Shown here in pieces: positions 45,581 through 54,599 of a stretch of 64,000 bases of DNA. The notes beneath the pieces are model-generated. The model was not told where the DNA came from. It did not search any database and saw only the letters and a program-made list of their open reading frames with translations. Numbering within the stretch: the first letter of the stretch is position 1; each line of letters opens with the position of its first letter. Origin of the DNA: Chryseolinea soli (GTDB lineage Bacteria; Bacteroidota; Bacteroidia; Cytophagales; Cyclobacteriaceae); assembly GCF_003589925.1 (NCBI RefSeq), contig NZ_CP032382.1, positions 2,480,001-2,544,000 of the forward strand, in the 5' to 3' direction. Both the position numbers and the translations under genes were made by a program.

Positions 45581-46441
45581 TTGAAGCCGAAAAAAACATT
45601 ATCGAACTGGTTGACCACCCGTTATCAACTCGTTATCCGCAACGAAGAGAACTTCGCCGAAAAAACGAGCATGGGTTTTACCTACTCGAAAGTAATTCTT
45701 TTTTCAGTGATTTTATTTACGGGCCTTTTCACGATGAGCCTGTTTATGTCCAAGACGATCCTGGCCAAATGGTTTGACCCCAAACACGAGCAGATGGTGC
45801 TGAACCGGCAGCTGCTCGAGCTGGCCCTGAAGGTGGATTCGCTGGGTCTGGAAGTGGAACGCAAGGACCAGTTCATCGCCAATTTTCAGCGCGTGCTGAG
45901 CGGCGACACCAGCAACTTTGAAGATCCCGCCAAGACCCTCGGGAGCGATCAACAGCCCGTAGCGAAGCCTACCGACTTAAAAGCCACTCCCACCGATTCG
46001 GTGTTTCGCAAAGACTTCGAGCAATCGGACATGTCGCTGATCGCGCTCAACTCGAAATACAAGGAATTGCAGGAGACGTTTTTCTACTCGCCCATCACCG
46101 GATTTATCTCCGACCAGTATGATGTGAAAAAGGGTCACCTTGGGGTGGACGTTGTGGCGAAGGCGAACGAACCCATCAAGTGCATCGCCGATGGCACGGT
46201 GGTTTTTTCATCGTGGACCCAGGATTCCGGTTATGTAATAATGGTGCAGCACCGCGGTAATTTGATCTCCACCTACAAGCACAATGCCCAACTCTTGAAA
46301 AAAGTTGGTACTTTTGTCAACGGAGGTGAAATTATCTCTATAGTTGGCAATAGCGGAGAGTTAACCAATGGCCCACACCTTCACTTCGAATTGTGGTATA
46401 ACGGCAATTCTCTGAACCCCGAAGAATTTGTAACTTTTTAA
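45581..46441 (+). CDS. M23 family metallopeptidase (LytM type)
   Basis: A 286-residue membrane-anchored murein endopeptidase. It appears to start with TTG at 45581, because RYQLVIRNEENFAEKTS near the N-terminus is conserved in relatives and no ATG lies upstream in frame. A transmembrane helix lies at about 38-60. After a coiled stretch, the peptidase domain has the zinc ligands in KKGHLGVDVVAK and GPHLHFELWYNG. It probably trims peptidoglycan or activates amidases. The bactofilin follows after 12 bp, a common pairing in shape-determining loci. Confidence 0.92.
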   Translation: MKPKKTLSNWLTTRYQLVIRNEENFAEKTSMGFTYSKVILFSVILFTGLFTMSLFMSKTILAKWFDPKHEQMVLNRQLLELALKVDSLGLEVERKDQFIANFQRVLSGDTSNFEDPAKTLGSDQQPVAKPTDLKATPTDSVFRKDFEQSDMSLIALNSKYKELQETFFYSPITGFISDQYDVKKGHLGVDVVAKANEPIKCIADGTVVFSSWTQDSGYVIMVQHRGNLISTYKHNAQLLKKVGTFVNGGEIISIVGNSGELTNGPHLHFELWYNGNSLNPEEFVTF

Positions 46442-46453
46442 AACCAGAACGTC

Positions 46454-46885
46454 ATGCTAACTTCTAAAGAACAAAAACGCGCAGCCGAAGAGATTAGCAA
46501 CTCCAGCAACAACATCGGCAAAGGCACCTTTTTGGAGGGCAACATCGAAACGTACGGCAACATCCGCATCGAAGGAAAGATTACCGGCAACGTAAAGTCC
46601 AAATCCAAAGTGGCGCTGGGCACCTCTTCGCAGGTGCAGGGCAATATCATTGCTCAAAATGCCGACATCGAAGGCGAAGTGAAGGGAAAGATCGAGGTCA
46701 CCGAATTGCTGGTGTTGAAAGCCACAGCCGTCATTAACGGTGACATCATCACCGGCAAGATGGTGGTTGAACCCGGGGCTGTTTTCAACGGCTCCTGCAA
46801 GATGGGCGCCGTGATCAAGGACATCAAAATCGGCGAAAATGGGCTTAACCGAGCCATCCCCCAACAAGAAGTTAAAAACGTATAA
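46454..46885 (+). CDS. Bactofilin
   Basis: A 143-residue cytoskeletal protein that polymerises without nucleotide. The central beta-helix is seen from repeating hydrophobic and glycine turns (GTFLEGNIETYGNIRIEGKI, VQGNIIAQNADIEGEVKGKI, EVTELLVLKATAVINGDIIT). Short disordered tails flank it. It is paired with an M23 peptidase upstream, as in cell-shape systems. Its last 47 bp overlap the AtpZ/AtpI-like gene in another frame. Confidence 0.95.
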   Translation: MLTSKEQKRAAEEISNSSNNIGKGTFLEGNIETYGNIRIEGKITGNVKSKSKVALGTSSQVQGNIIAQNADIEGEVKGKIEVTELLVLKATAVINGDIITGKMVVEPGAVFNGSCKMGAVIKDIKIGENGLNRAIPQQEVKNV

Positions 46886-47075
46886 CAGCTATCTGAAATA
46901 TAGCAGCCTGGCCATTCAACTCCTGGTAGTGATCGGCGTGTTTGGATGGCTGGGACATTGGCTGGACCTCCGGCTGAAACTCAAAATGCCCGCCTTCATG
47001 CTGTTGTTTGGATTTGTGGCGTTTGCGGGCATGATGTACCAGGTCTACCGGTCAATAAAACGCGACAATCCTTGA
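46839..47075 (+). CDS. AtpZ/AtpI-family protein
   Basis: A 78-residue protein with two transmembrane helices (about 22-41 and 49-68: LAIQLLVVIGVFGWLGHWLD, MPAFMLLFGFVAFAGMMYQV). The GHWLD and C-terminal YRSIKR are typical of this group, which helps assemble the ATP synthase c-ring or carries magnesium, depending on the source. It overlaps the bactofilin by 47 bp and ends on the TTGA start of the next gene, so translation is chained into the atp operon. Confidence 0.9.
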   Translation: MGLTEPSPNKKLKTYNSYLKYSSLAIQLLVVIGVFGWLGHWLDLRLKLKMPAFMLLFGFVAFAGMMYQVYRSIKRDNP

Positions 47076-47446
47076 TCCGTTTTTTAATAGCACTGCTCGC
47101 ATGTGCCGTGTTGCTCGCATTGGGCAGCCTGTACGCACACGCACACGGTTGGATCGGTGTGCTGCCTTCCTTTTTTTATCAGACGCTCATTTTCCTGGTG
47201 TTTAGCACCGCAATTATTTTCCGCTATCTCTATAAAAGCAACAAGACCGGTTTGTTCCTGCAATTGTACCTGCTCACCATGGTGGTGAAATTCATTGCCT
47301 ACGGTGCCTACAATTTGTTTGTCATTCTAGAAGACAAGCCCGGCGCCGTGGCCAACGTCGTCTTTTTCATGCTCGGTTATTTCATTTTTACGGTCGTAGA
47401 GATCGCTTTTTTGTACCACCGGATTACCAGCGGCGGAGAGCGTTGA
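47072..47446 (+). CDS. Four-helix membrane protein of the atp operon
   Basis: A 124-residue protein, probably starting with TTG at 47072 in the overlap TTGA with the AtpZ stop. Four hydrophobic segments (FLIALLACAVLLALGSLYAH, YQTLIFLVFSTAIIFRYLY, LFLQLYLLTMVVKFIAYGAY, VVFFMLGYFIFTVVEIAFLY) fill the chain. It occupies the position of AtpI in other operons, but I see no diagnostic motif. Likely an accessory factor for F0 assembly. Confidence 0.7.
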   Translation: MIRFLIALLACAVLLALGSLYAHAHGWIGVLPSFFYQTLIFLVFSTAIIFRYLYKSNKTGLFLQLYLLTMVVKFIAYGAYNLFVILEDKPGAVANVVFFMLGYFIFTVVEIAFLYHRITSGGER

Positions 47447-47494
47447 AGAGGGGTAAAATCTTTATAAAAGATTTTTTTCTGGAGCATTAATTAA

Positions 47495-47502
47495 TACCTT
47501 TG
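47495..47502 (+). promoter_or_regulatory. Bacteroidota -7 box before atpB
   Basis: TACCTTTG matches TAnnTTTG exactly and lies 35 bp before the atpB ATG. It would give the structural atp genes their own promoter, separate from the bactofilin/AtpZ transcript. Confidence 0.5.
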
Positions 47503-47536
47503 CGCTCGTATTCAAAAACCTTGAAATTAGCCCTGA

Positions 47537-48583
47537 ATGAGCGTATTTTTGAGTCTTTCCAAGAAATTTTCTGTTGCCCTCATCGTACTGCTCGCCGCCT
47601 TTTCGCCGGCCCTTTCTGCGACCGATGAAGCCCAGGTACACGAGCTGCAGGAAGAGCCTACCGCTTCCGAACACGGGTTCAATGCCAGCGAGGTGATTAT
47701 CCACCACGTGCTGGATGATCATATTTGGCATTTGTGGGATCATGGCGGCACCATCTACCTGCCGGTGATCGTCTATTCTGAAAAAGGCCTGAATATCTTT
47801 TCTTCGCACAACCTTTACGACGAGCATCATAACAAAGTAGAATATAACGGCTACAAACTTGACGAACTGGGGCACATCGTGCTGAACGGTAAGTCTGTGC
47901 TGGATCTTTCCATAACCAAGAACGTGGCCATGCTGCTCATCAACGCGGCGTTGTTGTTGTTGGTGTTCATGGCGGTTGCAAAAGGCTATAAAAAGAACCT
48001 TGGTAAAGCCCCCAGCGGTATCCAATCGTTCATGGAGCCGGTGATCGTTTTTGTGCGCGATGAGATCGTGAAGCCCAACATCGGCAAACACTATGAAAAG
48101 TACTTGCCCTACATGTTGACGCTGTTCTTCTTCATCCTCTTCGGAAACTTCCTCGGCTTGTTGCCGGGTGCAGGGAACCTGACGGGTAATATCGCGGTCA
48201 CCATGACCTTGGCCGTACTCACCTTCCTCATCACGAACATCAAAGGGAACAAAGATTATTGGGCGCACATTTTCTGGACGCCTGGTGTGCCGCTGCCCCT
48301 TCGCTTGATCATTTTGCCAGTTGAAATTGTAGGCATCTTTACAAAACCCATTTCGCTGACCATCCGTCTTTTTGTGGCCATCACCGCAGGACACATTGTA
48401 TTGCTGAGCTTGATCTGCCTCGCGTTCATTTTCAAGAGCGTGTGGGTAGGCGCGGGATCGACCGTGATGGTATTGTTTATTAGTTTGATTGAATTGCTGG
48501 TTGCAGGTATACAAGCTTATGTGTTCACGTTGTTCTCTTCGTTGTACATCGGCATGTCCACCGCAGAACATGAACATCATTAA
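47537..48583 (+). CDS. atpB: ATP synthase F0 subunit a
   Basis: A 348-residue membrane subunit that carries protons to the c-ring. A signal-like helix (VALIVLLAAFSPALSA) and an acidic, His-rich N-terminal extension (about 30-130) are common in Bacteroidota subunit a. The core helices begin near 132. The essential Arg is in KPISLTIRLFVAITAGHIVL. A His-rich C-terminus ends the chain. First of six consecutive F-type ATPase subunit genes. Confidence 0.96.
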   Translation: MSVFLSLSKKFSVALIVLLAAFSPALSATDEAQVHELQEEPTASEHGFNASEVIIHHVLDDHIWHLWDHGGTIYLPVIVYSEKGLNIFSSHNLYDEHHNKVEYNGYKLDELGHIVLNGKSVLDLSITKNVAMLLINAALLLLVFMAVAKGYKKNLGKAPSGIQSFMEPVIVFVRDEIVKPNIGKHYEKYLPYMLTLFFFILFGNFLGLLPGAGNLTGNIAVTMTLAVLTFLITNIKGNKDYWAHIFWTPGVPLPLRLIILPVEIVGIFTKPISLTIRLFVAITAGHIVLLSLICLAFIFKSVWVGAGSTVMVLFISLIELLVAGIQAYVFTLFSSLYIGMSTAEHEHH

Positions 48584-48590
48584 GATTTAA

Positions 48591-48890
<300 letters not shown>

Positions 48891-48900
48891 AAAAATCAGG

Positions 48901-48931
48901 AACCTGTCTTAGGCACTTGGCCGGGCAGGTT
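48901..48931 (+). promoter_or_regulatory. Hairpin between atpE and atpF
   Basis: AACCTGTC (48901-48908) pairs with GGCAGGTT (48924-48931) with one G-U pair. Only a mixed TCTCTTTG follows, so it is not a strong terminator. A partial stop or a 3'-end stabiliser after atpE would help supply many c subunits per complex; that is inference. Confidence 0.5.
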
Positions 48932-48969
48932 TCTCTTTGTTGAACTACACCAGATATTTTTTATAAAAT

Positions 48970-49464
48970 ATGGAACTTCTTACCCCCGGCACCGGCCTCA
49001 TCATTTGGCAACTTATCATTTTCGTGCTGTTGTTTTTACTGTTGTCAAAACTGGCATGGAAACCCATTCTGTCATCGCTGAAAGAAAGAGAGAAATCCAT
49101 CCAGGATGCTCTTGACACTGCCGAGAACACGCGTGCCGAGATCGCCAAGCTCAAAGCCGACAATGCGAACCTGCTGAGGGAAGCCCGCGACGAACGCGAC
49201 AAAATGTTGCGCGACGCCCGCGAAGCCGGCAACCGTTTGAAAGAGGAAGCGCAGATCGCCGCCAAAAAAACGGCCGACAAGATCATCGAAGATGCCCGCG
49301 CGGCCATCAACGTCGAAAAACAGGCGGCCATGAAAGACATCCGGATCCAGGTTTCCAATTTTTCGTTGGAGATCGCCGAAAAACTATTGAAGAAAAACCT
49401 TTCCGACGATTCGTCGCAAAAGGCGTTGGTGGATACCTATCTCAAAGATCTAAAGATCAACTAA
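48970..49464 (+). CDS. atpF: ATP synthase F0 subunit b
   Basis: A 164-residue peripheral-stalk subunit. One N-terminal transmembrane helix (IWQLIIFVLLFLLLSKLAWK) is followed by a long charged helix (EREKSIQDALDTAENTRAEI and onward) that dimerises and joins F1 to F0. Length is standard. It is three bases before atpH. Confidence 0.96.
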   Translation: MELLTPGTGLIIWQLIIFVLLFLLLSKLAWKPILSSLKEREKSIQDALDTAENTRAEIAKLKADNANLLREARDERDKMLRDAREAGNRLKEEAQIAAKKTADKIIEDARAAINVEKQAAMKDIRIQVSNFSLEIAEKLLKKNLSDDSSQKALVDTYLKDLKIN

Positions 49465-49467
49465 GGC

Positions 49468-50028
49468 ATGGCAGACTCAAGAGCAGCGTCACGCTACGTA
49501 AAGTCTCTGCTGGGCCTCGCCGTAGAGAAGAATGCACTGGAAGCCGTGCACACCGACATGCAATTGCTGTCGAAGATTTGTAATGAGAACCGGGCATTCG
49601 AATTGATGCTCACCAATCCCATTATCAAACACGACAAGAAGAGAGACATCCTGGAAAAGTTGTTCCAAGGCAAAATGAATGCCCTCACACTTTCCATCCT
49701 CGACATCCTCACCCGCAAGAACCGTGAACCCCTGTTGCCCGCCATAGCCCGTGAATTTCACACGGCCTACAACGTATACAAAGGCATCGGCAAAGCGAGC
49801 ATCACCACGGCCATTCCGCTGGACGCTAAGTTGCGCGGCGAGTTCGAAACCATCGTGAAACAACTGACCGAAAAGAAACAAGTCGAGCTCACCGAGAAAG
49901 TAGACAAAGACATGATCGGTGGCTTTGTGCTCAACGTTGGCGACCGTCAGATCGACGCTTCCATCAAGAACAAGTTGAAGGCGCTGAAAGTGAATTTTAG
50001 TTATAACCCCTACATAAAAGAATTTTAA
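49468..50028 (+). CDS. atpH: ATP synthase F1 subunit delta
   Basis: A 186-residue stalk subunit linking the b dimer to the alpha subunits. The helical N-terminal domain (SRAASRYVKSLLGLAVEKNA) and the C-terminal signature VDKDMIGGFVLNVGDRQIDA with SIKNKLKAL are typical. It lies between atpF and atpA with 13 bp to the latter. Confidence 0.95.
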   Translation: MADSRAASRYVKSLLGLAVEKNALEAVHTDMQLLSKICNENRAFELMLTNPIIKHDKKRDILEKLFQGKMNALTLSILDILTRKNREPLLPAIAREFHTAYNVYKGIGKASITTAIPLDAKLRGEFETIVKQLTEKKQVELTEKVDKDMIGGFVLNVGDRQIDASIKNKLKALKVNFSYNPYIKEF

Positions 50029-50041
50029 TCTCTAAAGAATC

Positions 50042-51622
50042 ATGGCAGAGATCAGACCAGAAGAAGTATCAGCAATATTGCGCGAGCAACTTTCCCAATC
50101 CCGCACCGAAGCCGAACTCGAAGAAGTGGGCACCGTTCTCACCGTGGGCGATGGTGTGGCCCGTATCTACGGCCTTACACAGGCACAAGCCGGCGAGTTG
50201 CTGGAGTTTGAGACCGGCCTGAAAGCGCTGGTGCTTAACCTCGAAGAAGACAACGTAGGCGCCGTGTTGCTGGGCGAGTCCAAAGGCATCAAGGAAGGCG
50301 ACACCGTGAAACGCACCGGCAAGATCGCCTCCGTGAATGTAGGCGACGGCATGTTGGGTCGCGTAGTGGATACACTCGGTCAGCCCATCGACGGCAAAGG
50401 CCCGTTGAGCGGCAAGCTGTATGAAATGCCACTCGAGCGCAAAGCTCCCGGGGTTATCTTCCGTCAGCCCGTGAACGAACCGCTGCAAACCGGTATCAAG
50501 GCCATCGACTCCATGATCCCTGTAGGTCGCGGTCAACGCGAGCTCATCATCGGCGACCGTCAGACCGGCAAGACGGCTGTGGCGCTTGACACGATCGTGA
50601 ACCAAAAAGAATTTTACGAAAAAGGTCAACCTGTATATTGTATCTACGTGGCCATCGGACAGAAGGCTTCTACCGTAGCTTCCGTAGCTTCGGCTTTGGA
50701 GAAAGCAGGTGCTCTTCCTTATACTGTGATTGTATCTGCGTCGGCTGCAGATCCCGCACCTATGCAATTCTTCGCTCCCTTTACCGGTGCAGCGATTGGC
50801 GAATTCTTCCGCGACACCGGCCGCCCTGCGCTGGTGATCTACGATGACTTGTCGAAACAAGCTGTTGCCTACCGCGAAGTGTCCCTCTTGTTGAGAAGAC
50901 CTCCTGGACGCGAAGCTTATCCTGGCGATGTGTTCTACCTCCACTCCCGTTTGCTGGAGCGGGCGGCGAAGATCATCAACAACGACGCCATCGCGCAGAA
51001 CATGAACGACCTGCCTGCTTCCATCAAAGGATTGGTGAAAGGCGGCGGATCGCTGACCGCGCTACCCATCATTGAAACACAGGCCGGCGACGTGTCTGCT
51101 TATATTCCCACGAACGTGATCTCCATCACCGATGGTCAGATCTTCCTGGAAACAAACCTTTTCAACTCCGGTATCCGTCCGGCGATCAACGTAGGTATCT
51201 CGGTATCGCGCGTAGGTGGTTCGGCACAGATCAAGTCGATGAAGAAAGTAGCCGGCACGTTGAAGTTGGATCAAGCCCAATTCCGCGAACTCGAAGCTTT
51301 TGCGAAATTCGGTTCCGACCTGGATGCGGCTACGAAACTTACGATCGAACGCGGTCGCAGAAACACGGAGATCTTGAAACAAGATCAATATGCTCCCGTG
51401 CCGGTGGAAGAGCAAGTGGCCATCATCACGGCGTCGACCCGTGGTTTTATGGATCAAGTTCCCGTGAACAAAGTGAAGCAGTTTGAGAAAGAATTCCTCG
51501 ACCTGCTCCGCGCCCAGAACCGCGGCTTGCTGGACAACCTGCGCGCCGGCAAATTTGAAGATGCCGATGTGGCCATCATCAAGAAAACGGCTCAGGACCT
51601 TGCATCCAAATACGCTGCTTAA
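50042..51622 (+). CDS. atpA: ATP synthase F1 subunit alpha
   Basis: A 526-residue non-catalytic nucleotide-binding subunit. Walker A is GDRQTGKT at residues 171-178, and the arginine finger lies in [19 protein letters not shown]. The N-terminal crown ([20 protein letters not shown]) is conserved. Length is normal for the family. The beta and epsilon genes (atpD, atpC) are not in this operon, as usual in Bacteroidota. Confidence 0.98.
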   Translation: MAEIRPEEVSAILREQLSQSRTEAELEEVGTVLTVGDGVARIYGLTQAQAGELLEFETGLKALVLNLEEDNVGAVLLGESKGIKEGDTVKRTGKIASVNVGDGMLGRVVDTLGQPIDGKGPLSGKLYEMPLERKAPGVIFRQPVNEPLQTGIKAIDSMIPVGRGQRELIIGDRQTGKTAVALDTIVNQKEFYEKGQPVYCIYVAIGQKASTVASVASALEKAGALPYTVIVSASAADPAPMQFFAPFTGAAIGEFFRDTGRPALVIYDDLSKQAVAYREVSLLLRRPPGREAYPGDVFYLHSRLLERAAKIINNDAIAQNMNDLPASIKGLVKGGGSLTALPIIETQAGDVSAYIPTNVISITDGQIFLETNLFNSGIRPAINVGISVSRVGGSAQIKSMKKVAGTLKLDQAQFRELEAFAKFGSDLDAATKLTIERGRRNTEILKQDQYAPVPVEEQVAIITASTRGFMDQVPVNKVKQFEKEFLDLLRAQNRGLLDNLRAGKFEDADVAIIKKTAQDLASKYAA

Positions 51623-51645
51623 TCTGTAGACACTGATCACCAGGT

Positions 51646-52536
51646 ATGCCTAATTTAAAAGAAGTTAAGAACCGGATCACGTCGGTGATGAGCACGCAGC
51701 AGATCACCAAAGCCATGAAAATGGTGGCGGCGGCCAAGCTGCGCAAGTCACAGGAAAGGATCACCCAGATGCGTCCCTACGCGCAGAAACTGAACGCTAT
51801 TCTGAAGAATCTTTCAGAAGCCCAGCTTTCCGGCGACAGCGACAACTGGTACAGCAAAGTGCGCGAAGAGAAACGCATTCTCGTTGTGGCCGTGAGCTCC
51901 GACCGTGGTCTTTGCGGATCGTTCAACACCAACGTGATGAAAGGCGTGACCCGCCTGATCCAGGAAAAATACGAAGCGCAATCGCGTCAAGGCAACGTTG
52001 TGATTTTGCCTATCGGTAAAAAATCGGCCGAGTATTTTGCCAAGCGCAAGTATGAGGTCGTGGGCCAATACTCCGGTCTGTTTTCTTCCCTCACCTTCGC
52101 GCACGCTTCCGAAGTGGGCGAATACATTATGAAGGTTTTCCGCGAAGGCAAATTCGATAAGGTCGAATTGGTCTACAACGAATTCAAGAACGTAGCCACA
52201 CAAATCCTGCGCACGGAACAACTGTTGCCGGTGGTGTCGCCCGAGCCTCAGGCCGGTGCTGCACCCACACAGATCGACTACATCTACCAGCCCAGCCAGC
52301 AAGAGATCGTGGAAGCCTTGATCCCCAACTCGCTGAAAGTACAGATCTTCAAAGCCCTGCTGGATTCCAACGCTGCCGAAAACGGTGCACGGATGACGGC
52401 CATGGACAAAGCCACGGAAAACGCGGGCGAGCTTTTGAAGGAATTGAAATTGAGCTACAACCGGTCACGCCAGGCGGCCATCACCAAAGAGATCCTCGAG
52501 ATCGTGGGTGGCGCGGAAGCGTTGAAGTCGGCATAA
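51646..52536 (+). CDS. atpG: ATP synthase F1 subunit gamma
   Basis: A 296-residue rotor shaft. Both terminal coiled-coil helices are clear: LKEVKNRITSVMSTQQITKA at the N-terminus and KLSYNRSRQAAITKEILEIV at the C-terminus, where the family signature lies. The middle Rossmann-like part has VVAVSSDRGLCGSFNTNVMK. It is the last gene of the operon and is followed at once by a strong terminator. Confidence 0.97.
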   Translation: MPNLKEVKNRITSVMSTQQITKAMKMVAAAKLRKSQERITQMRPYAQKLNAILKNLSEAQLSGDSDNWYSKVREEKRILVVAVSSDRGLCGSFNTNVMKGVTRLIQEKYEAQSRQGNVVILPIGKKSAEYFAKRKYEVVGQYSGLFSSLTFAHASEVGEYIMKVFREGKFDKVELVYNEFKNVATQILRTEQLLPVVSPEPQAGAAPTQIDYIYQPSQQEIVEALIPNSLKVQIFKALLDSNAAENGARMTAMDKATENAGELLKELKLSYNRSRQAAITKEILEIVGGAEALKSA

Positions 52537-52563
52537 GAATTATAGTTTTAAGGCATACATTTG

Positions 52564-52594
52564 AAGTCTCTCCGCTTGCGGAGAGACTTTTTTT
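52564..52594 (+). terminator. Rho-independent terminator of the atp operon
   Basis: AAGTCTCTCCG (52564-52574) pairs perfectly with CGGAGAGACTT (52579-52589) around a CTTG loop, then the T-run continues to 52594. The ATG of the next gene begins at 52595, directly after the T-tract. Confidence 0.88.
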
Positions 52595-53425
52595 ATGACC
52601 GGATTTTCACGGGTATATCGCTACGTCAACCTCCTGAGCCTCGACATTGTGGTGGGAGCGGTGGTGAGTGCGCTTTTTTTTGCCCGGGTGCTGGACGTAG
52701 CCATCCGGCCCGTGGGGCTCCTAGCGCTGGGGTTGACGGTGTGGGTGATCTATACGGCCGACCACCTGCGGGACGCCTACACCATTGGCAAAAGTGCTTC
52801 CACATTGCGTCACCGGTTTCACCAGGAGCATTTTAAGACGTTGTTGATCGCGGCCCTTGCCGGGGTGCTGGTGAACGTGGTGATCGTGTTCTTTATACGG
52901 AAACAGGTTTTTGTCTGGGGCACGGTGCTGGCGATTGGCGTGGGGATCTACCTGATCGTGCAGCGGTATCTTAAGTTTTTAAAAGAGATCTGTATTGCCT
53001 GTCTGTACACCTGTGGTGTGCTGTTGCCTTCCATTACTGTCACGGGCGACACACTCACGACCGGGCACTACCTGCTCATCGTTCAATTCATGCTGGTCGC
53101 CTGGCTAAACCTGCTTATCTTTTCCTGGTTCGACCGCGAAGACGACAAACAGGATCGGCAACCTTCGTTTGTAACGATGTTGGGCGAGCCCGTCACCCGG
53201 GCAAGCATCTGGTGCCTGACCGGAAGCATCTTTGTGGTGGCAGGATTTTCTTTCTACCATACCGAAATGAAACCGGCTGTGCTCATCGTGGCAACGATGG
53301 GTTTGGTGCTGGCATTGATCTTTGCCTTTCGAAAGCATTTTGCCCAACACGACTCCTATCGCCTGCTGGGCGATGCAGTATTTCTCCTTCCCTTGTTCTA
53401 TTTGGTATGGAGCAGCAATCTTTAA
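52595..53425 (+). CDS. UbiA-like polytopic membrane protein
   Basis: A 276-residue protein with about nine hydrophobic helices (IVVGAVVSALFFARVL, LLIAALAGVLVNVVIVFFI, MLVAWLNLLIFSWF). Two polar Asp clusters face the expected active-site side: VIYTADHLRDAYTIG after helix 2 and FSWFDREDDKQDRQPSF after helix 6. These resemble the two Asp-rich motifs of UbiA prenyltransferases, with atypical spacing. The stop overlaps the start of a methyltransferase by 19 bp. No ribosome site can exist upstream except within the atp terminator. A prenyl-quinone or lipid modification role is inferred. Confidence 0.6.
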   Translation: MTGFSRVYRYVNLLSLDIVVGAVVSALFFARVLDVAIRPVGLLALGLTVWVIYTADHLRDAYTIGKSASTLRHRFHQEHFKTLLIAALAGVLVNVVIVFFIRKQVFVWGTVLAIGVGIYLIVQRYLKFLKEICIACLYTCGVLLPSITVTGDTLTTGHYLLIVQFMLVAWLNLLIFSWFDREDDKQDRQPSFVTMLGEPVTRASIWCLTGSIFVVAGFSFYHTEMKPAVLIVATMGLVLALIFAFRKHFAQHDSYRLLGDAVFLLPLFYLVWSSNL

Positions 53426-54054
53426 AAGGCTTTGATGTACTGGCTCCTGTATACGACCGGTTTGCCAGCCTGGTCTATGGGTCGGCCATACGCAAGGCGC
53501 CATTGTTTTTTCTGAAAGCCATACCCTCCTCCGCCGATGTTTTGATTCTGGGTGGTGGTACGGGGTGGCTATTGGCCGAACTCTTGAACCGGCATCCGGA
53601 AAGTAAGGTGTGGTATATTGAAGCCTCAGCGAAAATGATCGAGCAAGCGCAACAGAAGCTTTCGGAACGACAGAAATCCCAAGTGAAATTTATCCATGGA
53701 ACAGAAGATTCTATTCCTGGCGAAGTTCAATTTCACGCGGTGATCACAGCTTTTTATCTGGATCTGTTTCCATCCGCGAAGTTACAGCGCGTGATCGATA
53801 AGATAGACGCATCGCTTACGCCCGAAGGTGTCTGGCTTGTATCCGATTTTATAGCGCGCAAAGTCTGGTGGCAACGGATATTGCTAAACGTGATGTATAC
53901 ATTTTTTCGCTGGTGCTGCGGCATCGAGGCAAAACAGCTTCCGCCATGGGAGCAGCAGATGACGGCGCAGGGGTGGGAGGCAAAGGAGGAGCAGCTTTTT
54001 TTTGGGAGCTTTATGAAAAGCGTCCGGTATTCCCGTCGGGGAAAAGAGCGTTAA
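53407..54054 (+). CDS. Class I SAM-dependent methyltransferase
   Basis: A 215-residue enzyme. The ATG at 53407 starts at MEQQSLKGFDVLAPVYDRFA; the open frame from 53212 overlaps the previous gene and is rejected. Motif I, VLILGGGTGWLLAELL, binds S-adenosylmethionine, and motif II follows in KVWYIEASAKMIEQA. The opening YDRFASLVYG resembles UbiE/COQ5 methylases, which fits the upstream UbiA-like gene. A basic tail ends the chain. Substrate unknown. Confidence 0.8.
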   Translation: MEQQSLKGFDVLAPVYDRFASLVYGSAIRKAPLFFLKAIPSSADVLILGGGTGWLLAELLNRHPESKVWYIEASAKMIEQAQQKLSERQKSQVKFIHGTEDSIPGEVQFHAVITAFYLDLFPSAKLQRVIDKIDASLTPEGVWLVSDFIARKVWWQRILLNVMYTFFRWCCGIEAKQLPPWEQQMTAQGWEAKEEQLFFGSFMKSVRYSRRGKER

Positions 54055-54092
54055 GAATCAAAGGGTAAGTGTGGAAGAGCCTTGTCCGGGCG

Positions 54093-54470
54093 TTATTGAA
54101 GCATCATCGAATCTTTTCCCAGTTGCTGCACCAGCTCGGCTTTTTCCTCCATCAGTTTGATGATCCTGCGCAGGTAGTCGATTTCCTTCCGGGAGAGTTC
54201 CAGCTGTTTTTGAAAGTCCGAGGTTTCGGTTTTGAGTTGTTTGATGGCCTCGCCTTCTTCCTGGATGGGGGACGACACGTAGTACTGGAAGAAATTATGA
54301 TCCAGCACCTGTGAAATTTTCAGGAGCAGGCCCGTGTCCACGTGACGCTTTTTAAAAATACGATAGACGTTTTGCCGAACGGTTCCCAACTCGTCGGCAA
54401 AATCAGTCAGCTTCATGTGGCGGTTGTCGAAGACTTCCTTGATTTTCTCACCAATTTCTATGGTTGCCAT
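54093..54470 (-). CDS. XRE-type HTH regulator with coiled-coil tail
   Basis: A 125-residue protein. The N-terminal helix-turn-helix (residues about 8-60: VFDNRHMKLTDFADELGTVR, QNVYRIFKKRHVDTGLLLKI) is followed by a coiled coil (about 78-120: ETSDFQKQLELSRKEIDYLR). This small format is common in Bacteroidota; targets are unknown. It is divergent from the STAS-like gene at 54600. Confidence 0.85.
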   Translation of the reverse strand: MATIEIGEKIKEVFDNRHMKLTDFADELGTVRQNVYRIFKKRHVDTGLLLKISQVLDHNFFQYYVSSPIQEEGEAIKQLKTETSDFQKQLELSRKEIDYLRRIIKLMEEKAELVQQLGKDSMMLQ

Positions 54471-54599
54471 GGGGATTGGATTTTGTACTTCTAAGTTACG
54501 TAAAATTTGCGGTTACGGTTTGGCCCTTTTCAGGGGTGGTTTTGTAACCAATTATTTTACAGTGTCGCCTTTAAGCCGTAAACTTACGTATGCAAAGCC

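Noticed and set aside
47462..48580. 372-residue minus-strand frame opposite atpB
   Set aside because: A shadow of atpB, dominated by His, Gln and Glu runs with no recognisable fold.
50069..50944. 291-residue minus-strand frame opposite atpA
   Set aside because: A shadow of the ATP synthase alpha gene; no motif and no ribosome site.
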